A stretch of DNA of 64,000 bases from Asterias amurensis (taxonomy: Eukaryota; Echinodermata; Asteroidea; Forcipulatida; Asteriidae). The stretch lies in contig NC_092662.1 in the NCBI RefSeq assembly GCF_032118995.1, forward strand, positions 12,537,701 through 12,601,700, in the 5' to 3' direction. Each line of letters starts with the position of its first letter. Within the stretch, counting starts at the first letter, position 1. Below, piece after piece: positions 29,652-41,514 of the stretch. The notes under the pieces are model-generated. The model saw only the letters and a program-made list of their open reading frames with translations. It had not been told where the DNA came from and did not search any database. A program made the translations under genes and the position numbers.

Positions 29652-29888
29652 AGCCAATAGGGAGGTTTAGATGCACATTGCGCGAGCAAATACGTGAACG
29701 TGAAAAGAAAATGTTGTTGTAAAAATCTCACGTTTTTACCATTTTTACGTCAGGTAAGTACGTACGTGCAGACGTATATGAGCATGAAATGAAGCCCAAC
29801 GTAGTGACGTCACACAGAAACAATTCAACTTTCTGGCGTTCATGTTCACGTGTTTGCTCGCGTAACGTGCAGCTAAACATCCCTATAG
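29652..29888. mobile_element. MITE with 48-base inverted ends
   Basis: Left ATAGGGAGGTTTAGATGCAC with GCGCGAGCAAATACGTGAAC; right GTGTTTGCTCGCGTAACGTG with AGCTAAACATCCCTATAG. Found once here, just after MGST1 copy B. Confidence 0.7.
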
Positions 29889-30610
29889 CCTTTCACGCGT
29901 GCATTTCAAAGATGTGGGTCAATGCAATGGCTCTATTCTGTGCTCGCAAATTCCTACTAGCTGAGTTGCAATTACCTATATTGGTGTGGTCATGTATAAA
30001 CATAGTAGGCCTACATGGAATTACTTGGAGTTCAAATACAGCAATTATTTGTGAAGAGTATTGTCAAGAAATGCGTACTGAACCAAAGGACATTGTTCTG
30101 TGATGTACACAGTGTCAAATTAAATCATGTTTTGAAATCGCTCTCAGGGAATTGAACAAATCTGGTTTGTTTGTGTGTAAATTTATGAGTATGGGTTAAT
30201 GACAACCCCTCCCCCCCCCCCCATCCACAACCCCCACCACCACAACCACGTGGATAACGCATGGCGGTGTATAGTGCTATTAATTTTAAATCAAAACTGG
30301 TTTAAAAAATAGGGGCTCATAGCACACCGGGGGGTTAACCCTTTATTTAGTGAGTTTAAGTGCCAATTAGCAACTGGCTAGTATAAAAAACAGTTTTCGT
30401 TTAACTACTCTGTGTATGAATTTAGTTAAAATCTCATTCCCCGGACCTCTAAAAGAATACGATTTAGAAACATAATTTACAGTTTAGGGTAATGTTCGTT
30501 ACCCGCTGTATTTTTAACAACATAGACGGGTCCGCTGTTTCAAAGGAACCCCTTATTGACACGTTCAAAAACGAGCCTTGGTTTGTCGTTTAGCAATAAT
30601 TCAATTTGAC
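29889..30610. other. Intergenic, no feature recognised
   Basis: A C-run at 30210-30221 and no supported gene. Confidence 0.35.
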
Positions 30611-30611
30611 A

Positions 30612-30838
30612 CAAGGGTTTACAAGGTGTAACGGCGCATTTAGCAAGAACACCGGGACAAACCCATTCTAAGTGCACTGTGTTCGTTTACATGCGTTTTC
30701 TTCACACAACACATGATGGGAACAACCGATTGAACATCCCATCCGAAGTACGAAGCGATGGTTATAAATCTTGCTTAAGGACAGGTGTCACGGCTGGGGA
30801 TTCGAACCCACACTCTGTCGATCAGAAACACCAAAGAA
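30612..30838 (-). mobile_element. tRNA-derived SINE
   Basis: GGGTTTACAAGGTGTAACGG, ACACAACACATGATGGGAAC and the B-box complement GGGGATTCGAACCCACACTC. The tRNA-like head is cut after ATCAGAAACACC. Confidence 0.7.
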
Positions 30839-31282
30839 ACATTGCTAGGCGCAAATTTGAGGGTGTTATTACAACGTCCCGGATGGACTTTTGCCCTTGC
30901 TTGCCGTTTCGGAAACCTTGCAAATTAGAAAAGTTCAACTGCATTTGTTGGAAGTAACAATTTATTTTATTTATTTTCAATCTTTGTAAAATACATAAAA
31001 ACATCATAAAAAGTACACACGTTAAAAAGCCCGCATCTCAAGATGCCTCATCCAAAATCTCCTGGTCGTAAAACTATTTCCTTCTTCTTTTCTTATTTAC
31101 CCCCAAATTAAAACAAAATTGTTCAACCTTTGAAAATATATTTTAAAATGATTATTTAACGATGTTTTTAAAACTAAGTCATTTAAGAAAGAGTTCGTTT
31201 TGGACACATTAAAAATTTTACAATAAAATTAAATTACAAGAATGTTAATATAACTTAAATCTCAATTGCAAAATTTGCGTTC

Positions 31283-31657
31283 GATACAAAGGGATGGTAT
31301 ATATAGTATGGTATATCACTCGTATGACCATAAAACCTTACTTGGTTAAAAGTAAAATAGTTTTCGGTAGTAAATCATTTCACTCAATCAATGTTGTAGA
31401 AAAACATTTCATTTTTTTCTCCACAACTATGACTCTGAGAAACGTTACTGTCAGATACGTCTCTCATCATGTTCTCTTCAAATTATGGGTTATTCTTCCT
31501 TGTAGACAAACCGCTCCAGATTTTAAGCGGGATCTCAAAAAACGTGATCTCCTTTCGAAATGAAATTTGCATGCTGGGTTAGTTTTATTTTATATCCCTA
31601 CATGGTGTATGGGATTTAAACAATTACAATCAAACGGTTCAAAACACCAAAGGGCAA
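31283..31657. mobile_element. Diverged MITE related to 8685-9047
   Basis: Shares order of phrases with 8685-9047: CACAACTATGACTCTGAGAA, GCTCCAGATTTTAAGCGGGA, TCAAAAAACGTGATCTCC, then CGGTTCAAAACACCAAAGG. The relationship is tentative. Confidence 0.45.
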
Positions 31658-31720
31658 GTAGTAATTTAAGTAAATTCATTTTGTAACAATACAAAATTTT
31701 AATTGTATTGTTCTGAACAA

Positions 31721-34700
31721 TCACAAAGTTTTCTCCGGGCAAATCTTTACATTCGCGCCTCTTTTCAAAACTGCATGACCGTTTTGAACCACCATAATAG
31801 AGTTAAAGGTTTTCGTCGCATCATGGCTAATATGGTACAAACCTCTCAAATTTTTATACATCAATAAGCCGAGAGCTGATTGGTCGTAGCGGTGCACGTG
31901 GTACCCCTTCTGTTGCTTAACGTGTGGGTTTTGACTTCCGTGCGGGGCTACGCAGTCGAGCACCATCATGCAGTCCACCCATGGTTGCAATAGTTTCTCA
32001 TTAATGTAGGAACTGTTAACAAAGTAAAGAATGCCGCTCTGAGGTTTCGGGGTGTACCCTATATCCCCCTTGTAAGTTGCTATGTCAATCTTGAAATAGT
32101 CAAACATGGCCGGATGGGTCAAAGCAATTACTGAGAATCTTCCTTTTTTGTTGTAATTGGCCACACGTGGAATAAAACCATGGAACGTCTGAAGATGGCG
32201 AGTTAGTAGCGCAATGCTCTTCTTGAATCTCACCGATGAGTCTGCCCAAAAGACGGCACCGAATTCATAGAGTGTTTCCTGCCCAAGAAACAGTAAAGAA
32301 AATGTCAGTAAGTGTGGATGTTGAGCAAGTACAAATACATGTATGCAGAAAAGGAATTATGTATAGGATAATGCCCGAGGTGCGCGCCATTCGTGGGTAA
32401 GAATGGCCCGAGGGCGAAGCCCGAGGGCCACTCGTACCCACGAATGGCGCGTTCACCGAGGGCATTATGCGACTTAACCCACACCTGTGACGTCATGCTA
32501 TTGTTAAAATCGCTCCATTATTTCGCAGTAATGGCGCGATATTGTTTAATTTTTAAGTCAATTGTTTGTATGTATTACGTAAGCTTGTTCACTGCAGTGA
32601 ACACCACTGTATATGTGTGTGAACAATGGAAGAAGACCAACATTTAGGAAATAATTATGCTCGTTCCTTCGATAGTGGCATCATTGATCGGGAGCGAAAG
32701 TGGCAGCAGATAAATGATTTGGTTTCTTGACTTTAAGTAAATTTATACAAGTTAGTGATAGAAACAGACTATCAGATGATGTTGTAGCCGACTTTCTCGG
32801 TCAACAAAAACCCCAAAAGGTGAAGATAAAAGAAGTGACCTACCCGCGTACAAGCCTGTAGTTTCAGATTTGTTTTTAATAAACAAATTTAAGCTACCTT
32901 TATGATCAACAATTTCAGTTGAATTCCTGTTATTTTATGATGATATTGAAAAAAGTATCTTTGCAATCTTAAATTTTAGGGACTTTACTCACTTACCATG
33001 TTTATGTATGATAAATTAAGCATTTTGAATTAATAAAAACAAAAACAAAAATACTGGTTAAAATGAAATTGATTTATCTGACTTTAAGACCTGCTTAAAT
33101 TACTGTTATAGTTCTATAATTATTTTTTAACATCTCAGCTAAATAATAATTTAATAATGTAGCTGTTCACATGTGAAAAGTGTTAACGATCATTTTGCAA
33201 TACATGTGTAGCTCTATTAACCTGTGTTAAAAACCATTAAAAACAAAATAATATATGGTCCATGGCGACATTGACTTCATTTACTTTATTCCCTAACTCT
33301 TTCATGCACAATGGGTGAATAGATGTACCCATCGCGCCATTCGTGCAAAATAATGGAGCGATTTAACAATAGCATGACGTCACAGGTGTGGGTTAACAAC
33401 CACTTTTCACCACTCGACGCCACTCGACGCAAACACTCGGGTCAGAATTTACCCGGATTTACCCGGATCCCTGATCGTCAGGTTTCCCGATCATGTTGGG
33501 CCCAATTTCATGGCTCGGGGCTTACCGCCGAATTCCGCGCTTACGATCACCATTCGCCGCTTACGGTGCAAGCGCCGAATTTCCGCGCTAGCCTTGTAAG
33601 CTAGTAACGTGAAGTACGCACGCACAGAAGTCAAAATTCCCCGCTAACTCGTGAAATACGCTTGACGTGAGCACGAGTTCCCTGCTTCCGTCAGCGACGG
33701 TTCTGTGCTTACGGTATTGCAGAACCATGAAATTAAAAAAGAACTGAGTAATTTTGACAAATATTCAGGGTTACATTGACTGCTTTTACTCGTGCAATGG
33801 TTTAAAGTATGACCCTCGAGGTGATCCCCGGAGCGTTCTATCCCGAGGCGATAGCACTCGAAGCAGTCAATATTTGTATACTATTCAACGAGGGTTCTTG
33901 TGACAAAGGACAATTTACAACAGTCCTTATTGGTTGAAGGGTGGCTGGACGAAAATGAAGATAATTTCCTAGTGAGAGTTGGTTCCCCTGTGGTTTGAGT
34001 TAATACTGTAAACTGTGACCGTGGATATATCAGCAACTCTTCCATAGCTGCTTTAACCTCATGTTTGTATTATGAATAATAACAGTTTTTGCCGACAGTT
34101 TTTTGCCGTCGCAATTACCTTTATAATGAGTGGTTTCCAAGCGTAGTTTAGAAGATCTTTCACGTGGACGGGATATTTGGAGAAGTTAAAACTTCGCACT
34201 TCAAAAACATTGCAGACAGGCGGCAACTTCACAAAGAAAAACAAAATGGTAAACAAGAAAAATAGTTGTACAATTTATTTCATAATAGAAAATAATATGG
34301 AATCCAATATCGCGTGATTATTGTCCCTGCATCTTAAGACTTCAAGTTCGTAGTTAAGTCATCGGAGTGTGGGTTCGAATCCCGGTCGCGACACTTGGGT
34401 CCTTGAGCAAGATACTATATTTGCTTCTGTTCAGCGGTGTTTAATAATGAGTACCTGTGAGGGTAGAAGTTTATATTGTGTTTAAAAACGCCTTTTTTGA
34501 GTGCTGCAGAAGCTCATAGCTCTATTATACAGCCCATCCAGGGAACTGAGAAAGATTAGAATTCTATTGGCCTAGTGACCAGCAGCCGATTTCACGCAAC
34601 GCTTTTATCATAATTAATCATATCTCCTGTTAGGATGGGTTCAACGCGTCCTAACGTCTTCGGATACGGAACTTTACTCATCTTAAGTCCCAAGATTAAT

Positions 34701-37700
34701 CGTAAAGTTAGGAAGAGTTTGGTGAAATTGACGACAGGGCAGTTTGTAAAGTGCATTTATATGGCTAAATAAGAACTATACATGTAGTTACTATTATTTT
34801 AAAGACGCATGCAACACATCTTGAGGAAATTAAAGGGTCATTTTGTTTTATTGCAATCGGTAGTCTAGTTGGTAAGACACTGCTCTATAGAATCGCAAGA
34901 GTGGTTCGAATCCCACCCCATTAATGTGCCTGTGAATTGTGTTCACAGGACTCGGGAAAGTACTGAGTATACAGTGCTAACACACATCGGTGTATGTCTA
35001 AAAACAGAAATTTATCTTCTTTATCCCCGATGCAATCTTTAACATCTATTTTATGAACATTGTTTGTTTCCTTTTTAGTGGTTTTTACAAATACACAAAA
35101 AAAGTTGTGTCCATTGTCCATGTATAGCCCTAAACTTACTTGTTGAAGTTGATCGTGAGTCAGGCCCAAATTGTATATAACAATCCTTGTGTTTGGCATG
35201 AGTCTCTGCACGCTATTAATCATAGCCTTCGCCTCAAGATAGTGGTTAGAAGAGATCGCCGTCACAATAACAGTCCTCTGAAACATCTCGTCCAGCGTAG
35301 GAACTTCCTTTTCCAAATCAATTGGTGGATACTTCCATGTTTTCACGAGGGATAATGAGTTGTTTTCATTTGTCAGAGCAGTGTGAATGTCGCTCGTTGT
35401 AGCTGGTTGCGAGGTCGTTCCCCGTGTAGTCCTGGTAGTAGATGAGTTGAAACTTATAGCCCGTAGGGAGACGAATCTTCTTGGTATATTTGGTATGCCT
35501 GAATGTTTAAAATAAGCTTCGATAAGTAACACTAACAAAGAAAACTTAATATGGCAGTAGTCGATCGAGCTGTCATTTTTATTGGGGATACCATGTTTAG
35601 CCTCCTTCGATTTAAGGTAATTGTCCCCCCCCCCCCCCCCCGCGGAAGTGAAGACTCAGTGAATATATTAAACAGAAACCTGGTTTTGTATTTTCCTAAC
35701 TCCAATCGAAGACACTTTCTAACCGCAAAGAAAGTATTTGGCAAACCTAGTGTGGTTGCATTTTGTGTATAAAGTAATGGTGACCTGAAGAGTTCATAGG
35801 TTTTTCCAGCTACCTGTTGTATAAAACAGGTGGTAAATTTGTATAACGGCAAGGCGTGGTAAATTAAAACATTGCAGGCTCCGGTTTAGCCTCGAAAGTG
35901 CGACTCTATTGGCTAACTGTGTACAAACATGTCCTGGTAGCGCCCTCTGTTGAATCATCCTCCTACAGCCCATTAATTAGCCTGAACATCTGACGTCACG
36001 TCGAGGATAAGGACAGAGGCCCAGTCTAATGTTAATTTTCCATGGGGGGACCGAATCTCGCGGACAGAATTCCCTGGGACACCGGATAAGGCTTTCGATA
36101 TGTGTGGGAACTTTTCTTATATGGATCGATAATTCCCAACCCTTGACCTCCCGAGTGGGTGATAATTTCAACCACTGATTTATCATGTCACTATTCTCTA
36201 TAGATCAGTTTCACAAAGGTGGACGGGTCATCAATTCGGACGGCGCACGGCGTCAAAATGACAATACTTTTTGACACTGTTTGGGAGTTTGCTTTGTTAT
36301 ACCATGGAGGAAGATTCTTCCTCCATGGTTATACACATGCTGCAACAAAGCGGCCATACAAAACGATCCTTCCATACAGCATGGAGGTAGAATTCATACA
36401 GTAATGACATAACACGAGCGATGACGTAACAGGGTTTTTCGCAAATCTTTCTAAAAAACACAGGAGAAGGGTATTCAAAATGATTGTGTGTGGTTTTTTC
36501 AAATTTAAAATGTTAAAACCATATGTTTGTCTTATTGATTGAATTCGTTATGAAATCAGCGAAGATCATTTGTTGCAATTTTCGTTCAAGTCTTTCATAC
36601 AGCACAAACAATGGCTATAGCACATAACGCAATTAGGTTACCAGCCAAACTACTATTTGTACAGTCAGTCACTATCCTGCTCATATCTGCTCACAAACCA
36701 GATATTGAGCAATGTTTTAAGAAATATTTGTTGCTCGGCAGCTCTGTGATTTTGGACCCAGAAATGCAACTGACAATCTTGTACATTTTTTTGTGTTTGG
36801 TTTTTCCTCGTGATGAAAATTGCTCAATGATTTAACCTATAGGTGTTTATCAAACTATGGAGGTAGAATGATCAAACGAATAATAGTTGTTTTTCATCTG
36901 TGCAATGGTGCAATAAAAACAGGGTATTATCGTATTGAAAAGATGGAGGAACCTCCAATGGTTGAAACATGGAGGAAAGTGTTAAAGAAGGCATGGTCCA
37001 ATTGTGGAGACATGGGCCCTTTGAGGGGACGAATCTTCTTGGAAGTGTATTTCTAGTGCCTGAAGACGCGTCTCCTTGAGTTTGTATTGTTAACGCTGAA
37101 TGCGTTCCATTCTGAGACGCCATTAGGGCTTGTGCTTTAGTAAGAATGGGACATAGCTTCTGGTTCAGCATGAAAATACAAGCAAAAAAGACTTACATGG
37201 ATAAAAGACTTACCCAAAAGAAAGGGAAACTGGCCCTACACGTTTCAAGGCCGCTGAGAGGGATTCATTAAAGGCACTGGCTATAGTGTGGTAATTATCG
37301 TTGAAAACTTGTATTTTCACTTTTGTTGCACTAATTGTTGGGCTCTCAGATGCGTAACAAAAGGCTTCAGACCTAAAGTCTTAAAAGGCAGTGGGCACTA
37401 TTGGTAATTACTCAAAATCATTATTAGCATGAAACCTTACTTTGTAATGAGTGGGGAGCTGTTGATAGTATAAAACATTGCGATAAACGGCTCCCTCTAA
37501 AGTAACGTAGTTTTCGAGAAAGAAGGAATTTCTCACTCAAATTAGTCTTTTAAAACCAGAGCCTGCAATGCTTCGACTGCCCGATGCCAAAATGAACCAT
37601 ATACTTAATTGCTGTTTAAAGGCAGTGGGCACTATTGGTAACTACTCAAAATAATTATGAGCATCAAACACATTATTGGTAACGAGTAACAAAGAGGCCG

Positions 37701-39597
37701 ATAGTATAACAAATTGTGAGAAAAAGCTCCCTCTGAAGTAATGTATTTTATCGAGAAAGAAGTAATTCCCACGAATTTCATCTCGAGACATCAGATTTTG
37801 AATTTTGAGGTCTCGAAATCAAGCATCCGAAAGCACACAACTTCGTGTGACATGGATGTTTTTTCTTCCATTATTATCTCGCAACTTCGACGACCAATTG
37901 AGCTCAAATTCTCACAGGTTTGTTATTTTATGCATATGTTGATATACACCAAGTAGAAGACTGGTCTTTGACAATTACCAATAGTGTCCAGTGTCTTTAA
38001 TGTGTATTGCTACGATAAGAAGCACGCTGTGCACTGCAAAAACTGAGGTGTTAAATTGATTCTGTTGGTATCTATATTATGACAACACCGACACGGTGTT
38101 AATTTTACCAACGATATAGTTAGGTAATAAATAACACTCCATTTTTTGCAGTGTAAGGGGCTCGCTAGAAAAACATACTGAAAAAACTGAGGTGTTAAAA
38201 CTGACACCATGGGTGTATACCGAAGAGAGATTACAAATTAAATCACAGGGTGTCAAAGAAACACTAATGGAATTGTTTGTACATGGCGTTTGTACATGAA
38301 TTGTCCATGGCGTCATTGACTTCATTTACTTTATTTCCTAACTCTTTTATGCACAATGGGTGAATAGATGTACCCATCGCGCCATTCGTGCAAAATAATG
38401 GAGTGATTTAACAATTGCATGACGTCACAGGTGTGGGTAAATGTGTTTTATTGTAATACCCTAGTGTGTCAACGTTGATTATTTTGTTGGTATCAATTTG
38501 ACACCCAAGTGTTTCAGGCAGGAGCTCTATAGGTCAACATTGTTTCAAACCCTACCAAATGCAAGCATACATTAATTTTAAAATTGGGTAACTTAAAAAG
38601 CTGTAAAAGTGCACCAGCTGGTTAAGTGGAGCAATAATAGCTTCGTCATTTCCACCCTTTCTAAAATTAATCTAAAAACCACTGTCTGAGTCCACGGAGG
38701 TTTTGGGTGGGTTAAAATGGTTGGTTAAACTGTGGTTAAGGCACTGGACGCTAGTGGTAATTACCATGAAAACTTACTTGCAAACGAGCAATGGATAGCT
38801 GTTGATAATATAAAAACATTGTGAGAAATGGCTCCCTCTGAGGTAACGTAGTTTTTGAGAAAGAAGTAATTTCTCACTAAAATATTTGAATTGAAAGAGA
38901 GACCTCAGCTGAGGTCTCGAATTCAAGCATCTGAAAGCACACAGCTTGTGCGACAAGAGTGTTTTTCTTCCCTTATTCCGCAACTTCCACGATCAATCTA
39001 GTCCAAATTTCCACAGGTTTGTTATTTTTTATTAAATATACAACAAATGAAAAGACTGGTCTTTGACAATTACCATAAGTGTCCAGTGTCTTTACTGTTT
39101 GTTTCTTCGACCTGTATGCAACAATTAAGTTCTCCGAGCATCATATACTTTAAGATATATTGGGCTGCCGTCAATTTCACAAACACTCTTCCTAACTTGA
39201 GTCTAATCTTAGGACGAGTCCCAACCCTACACTGTAGCATGCAGACCTTAAGAATTAATCTTATAAGTTAGGACGAGTTACTCCGTCCTAACGCGAGAGA
39301 AGACAAATCATATGAAATCGACCCCTGGTCTTTGAGAAGACTGGTCTTGGGCAATTATCAGAACTCTGGTACAGACTAGTTTTGGATCTTACAATCAAAC
39401 TACGAATGCAGTTCAAGAATATCACCGGTCATGTGGTCACCAAACCGACACCTATAAACAATAATGATAGCCTTACCTTGCCAATACAGACTAACCAAGA
39501 CGCAGACACTGGTAAACCACAGGGCTAAAGTGGTACATCTCATGCACTGGCCACGTCTAAATGACCATTGGGCACTTTGTATATTTGTCGCTGCCAT
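31721..39597 (-). CDS. Type II membrane, glycosyltransferase-like protein (DUF1647-type), four exons
   Basis: The gene runs right to left. Predicted coding exons: 39597-39477, 35531-35140, 34226-34119 and 32278-31721, all with canonical borders. They sum to 1179 bases, 392 residues and stop. Residues about 20-39 (RCTTLALWFTSVCVLVSLYW) form a signal anchor, then a Thr/Ser-rich stem. The core has VTAISSNHYLEAKAMINSVQ, RIVIYNLGLTHDQ, NFSKYPVHVKDLLNYAWKPL, EFGAVFWADSSVRF, ALTHPAMFDYFKID and HRYDQSALGLLMY. This order is typical of an uncharacterised metazoan family resembling GT-A glycosyltransferases, including nematode DUF1647 proteins; a Golgi role is inferred. The catalytic reaction is unknown. 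An alternative acceptor at 35498 also keeps phase. Exon 1 is separated by 3.9 kb but fits in phase and topology. Confidence 0.72.
32370..32470. repeat. GC-rich palindrome
   Basis: GCGCGCCATTCGTGGGTA and TACCCACGAATGGCGCG flank a GCCCGAG/CGAGGGC core, with ATAATGCCCGAGG outside. It sits in the last intron of the minus-strand gene and touches the next element. Confidence 0.7.
32477..33390. mobile_element. TTAA element (CCCACACCTGTGACGTCATG ends)
   Basis: TTAA then CCCACACCTGTGACGTCATG at the left; CATGACGTCACAGGTGTGGG then TTAA at the right. The inverted ends span about 65 bases (CGCTCCATTATTT inside). No coding frame. A partial copy is at 38303-38434. The CCC termini under TTAA resemble piggyBac more than the AGG families. 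Confidence 0.7.
33497..33734. mobile_element. MITE with TGGGCCCAATTTCATGG ends
   Basis: Left TGGGCCCAATTTCATGGCTC; right GCAGAACCATGAAATT. Body with GCGCCGAAT and CCGCGCTTACG units as at 10683-10884. Confidence 0.7.
34362..34545 (+). mobile_element. tRNA-derived SINE
   Basis: GTTAAGTCATCGGAGTGTGG, GGTTCGAATCCCGGTCGCGA (B box), CACTTGGGTCCTTGAGCAAG. Its GTTAAGTCATCGG shows the uninterrupted form of the site occupied by a MITE at 45017-45411. Confidence 0.7.
34567..34739. mobile_element. Diverged palindromic MITE
   Basis: GCCGATTTCACGCAACGC to GTTTGGTGAAATTGACGAC with TTAGGA units between. Relative of 15933-16083. Confidence 0.5.
34857..35005 (+). mobile_element. tRNA-derived SINE, second family
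   Basis: GGTAGTCTAGTTGGTAAGAC, GTGGTTCGAATCCCACCC, then GGAAAGTACTGAGTATACAG. Same as 7765-7925. Confidence 0.75.
35541..37380. other. Long intron of the minus-strand gene, left part
   Basis: C-run at 35626-35640. Near-perfect palindrome at 36296-36333 (ACCATGGAGGAAGA mirrored by TCTTCCTCCATGG). No inner gene supported. Confidence 0.45.
37383..37550 (+). mobile_element. TTAA MITE, family B, left part only
   Basis: GGCAGTGGGCACTATTGGTA through GAGAAAGAAGGAATTTCTCAC. The right part is missing. Confidence 0.75.
37620..37996 (+). mobile_element. TTAA MITE, family B
   Basis: Between TTAA sites. Starts AGGCAGTGGGCACTATTGG, ends CCAATAGTGTCCAGTGTCT. Confidence 0.85.
38303..38434. mobile_element. 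Partial copy of the CCCACACCTGTGACG element
   Basis: GGCGTCATTGACTTCATTTA to CATGACGTCACAGGTGTGGG is nearly the same as 33263-33390. Only the right end is present. Confidence 0.75.
38740..39090 (+). mobile_element. TTAA MITE, family B, diverged
   Basis: Starts GGCACTGGACGCTAGTGGTA; ends CCATAAGTGTCCAGTGTCTT. Several gaps against other copies suggest greater age. Confidence 0.75.
39163..39327. mobile_element. Diverged palindromic MITE
   Basis: GCCGTCAATTTCACAAACAC to CATATGAAATCGACCCC, with TTAGGACGAGT units. Relative of 15933-16083. It lies beside the presumed first exon of the minus-strand gene. Confidence 0.55.
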
Positions 39598-39943
39598 GAC
39601 TGTAGTCTCAAGTGTAAATAGATGGTATATTTTGTATTGGACGCGACCAGAACACCATCCGTTGTCTATAAATCATCAAAGAGCGAGTTTTGAAGCTTTT
39701 CGATATATTTACAGAACAAATCGAAGATGCCCTTCAACTTTTCGCTGGATATCCGACGATCACCTGTTGGGCCCCAACCCGAACCAAGCGCAATTTGAAC
39801 ACAATTGAAAGAGGTTGTTGGTCAGTTTCCTGACCAGCAGACCATAGCGTGAACTATAGGCTGCCTTGTGTTACATTTGAAAGGGTTGTCGCTCTGTTGT
39901 TCAAAACAATGAGTTGGCTTGAGATTTGTTTCTGTGAGATTTG

Positions 39944-40300
39944 TTACAAGAAAAGTTTGACAATTTTATATGTCTTCAGCTGGAATGGTACAGGTGTGTA
40001 CACGAAGATATCTATGTGGTGTTTTTTTTTTTCGATATTGTACAATGTACTTTTGATATTCAATATCGTGCAAAATTGTTCCCTTCTAGTAGGAGTGTAT
40101 GGAGTTAGTAGATCTTTCAGGTAAGTTGGTCCACTTCCAAGACTGCATTGAAATGTTTGAAGGAGAATTTTGAAGATAATGCGAGAATGAATAGGAAGCC
40201 AATGGAGAGATTGCAAAGCTGGAGTAATTGAACCGCGTTTTCTTAACCGGGTGATGAGGGCAGTTTTCTTCGCTACTATTTTCTTTAACCAATGTAGCAG
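39944..40300 (-). mobile_element. LINE C-terminal fragment
   Basis: The minus frame reads MQSLHWLPIHSRIIFKILLQ and later YLKDLLTPYTPTRRE. LHWLPxxxRIxFKILLxT...YLxDLL is the usual C-terminal stretch of CR1/L2-type LINE proteins. No RT core is present; a 5'-truncated and decayed copy. Confidence 0.7.
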
Positions 40301-40619
40301 GTTTGGGCTTGGCTTGGTGGTGTTTGCCCCTCACAGGGAAGAACCTGCTCATTGGTTAAAGTTGTAAGTAATAGATCTGAATTATTATTAACTAGTAATT
40401 ACCCCGCCTGTGCAGCTGCAGGCATTTCCCCATAATTTAAGGCCTCGGCAGTTGCAGGTCAATCTATTTTAAATTGTTGGTAGAGTTATACAATTATTTA
40501 ACTCTTACCACAAAACCCCGTAGATAGATAGTAGATTGACTCAAGTCCCAATCGTGTGCCAATCTTTTAAAAACTATTGAATTATGCATTCCCCAACCTG
40601 TTCGGGACCTCAATAGTTA

Positions 40620-40807
40620 CATTGACGGCGCGCGGCGGGTATGCTTTAGCGACATTTCGCGCGAGAACGGGACTTGAATCAAGTCTACGTAAATTTACCG
40701 ATGGATCTGCAAGAGGGCGCTATTTCACGCCACAAAATCACAAAATCTAGGGGTTCAGAGGTTGGCCGCCCAACTTCGAAAGATCATCCTTACTTTTCTT
40801 TTCTTCG
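40620..40807 (+). promoter_or_regulatory. CpG-rich stretch, possible shared promoter and GPCPD1 5' UTR exon
   Basis: GACGGCGCGCGGCGGG and ATTTCGCGCGAGAACGG are the richest CpG block between the head-to-head genes. A strong donor-like TTCTTC-GTAAGT lies at 40807. The first coding exon of GPCPD1 (43206) needs a noncoding exon upstream, which this could supply. Weak evidence. Confidence 0.3.
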
Positions 40808-40937
40808 TAAGTATTTACCAAAGTTCGTGTAGGGCCATGATTGTCTTGTGTGAATGCCGAATAAATAATCATAATATTAATAATGATGTGGGCCTGTACA
40901 CCGTCTCCTTTCTGTATCTCATCTGACCATGGCTGAC

Positions 40938-41035
40938 CGAACGAACCTGTTTAGTTTTACGCTTCTCGCTCGGTATACGGCCCTGACTGAAACGTAAACA
41001 GGTTCGTTCTACCATGGTTCTACCTCCATGGTACG
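40938..41035. repeat. Inverted repeat pair
   Basis: CGAACGAACCTGTTTAGTTT faces AAACGTAAACAGGTTCGTTC. It is followed by TACCATGG-TTCTACCT-CCATGGTA. Possibly a short MITE. Confidence 0.55.
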
Positions 41036-41514
41036 ACCCATCATCATGACGCTAATTCCCCCCCCCCCCCAAATGGGGACAGAATATTCCCCCTTGTGTG
41101 GACAAGGCTAGCTGAATCCTGCTAGCTTGACTGGGCCACCCTTTCCTGATGTTTCCCTGTGCATTTCCTATTCACATTTAAAACATTTGTCCCCCCGGCT
41201 CACTGTTGTTGACTGTAACTCAGAACACAGTCGACAATTGGAACCAACATTGAAAGGGGGGCAGGGGGCCCAACGAGATATGGACGGGATTGTAGCCTTG
41301 GCCACACAAGTGGGGCTAGGGACCAAACTGCCAAAGAATCTTCAAAGCTCATCTGGACTGAGTGAGTATTACTTTAGTCGTTATAATAACAATAACATTA
41401 AATAATAATAAATACTTATTTATACTGCGACAATAGACTGATCCACTAAGCTACGCCCCATTGCTAATTGACCAATCACAACGCAACAAAGGTCTGACAT
41501 ACCTTTGATCATCA

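Noticed and set aside
36611-36835. A 74-residue frame with a hydrophobic stretch in the long minus-strand-gene intron
   Set aside because: No splice context, no recognisable family and antisense to the gene; treated as chance.
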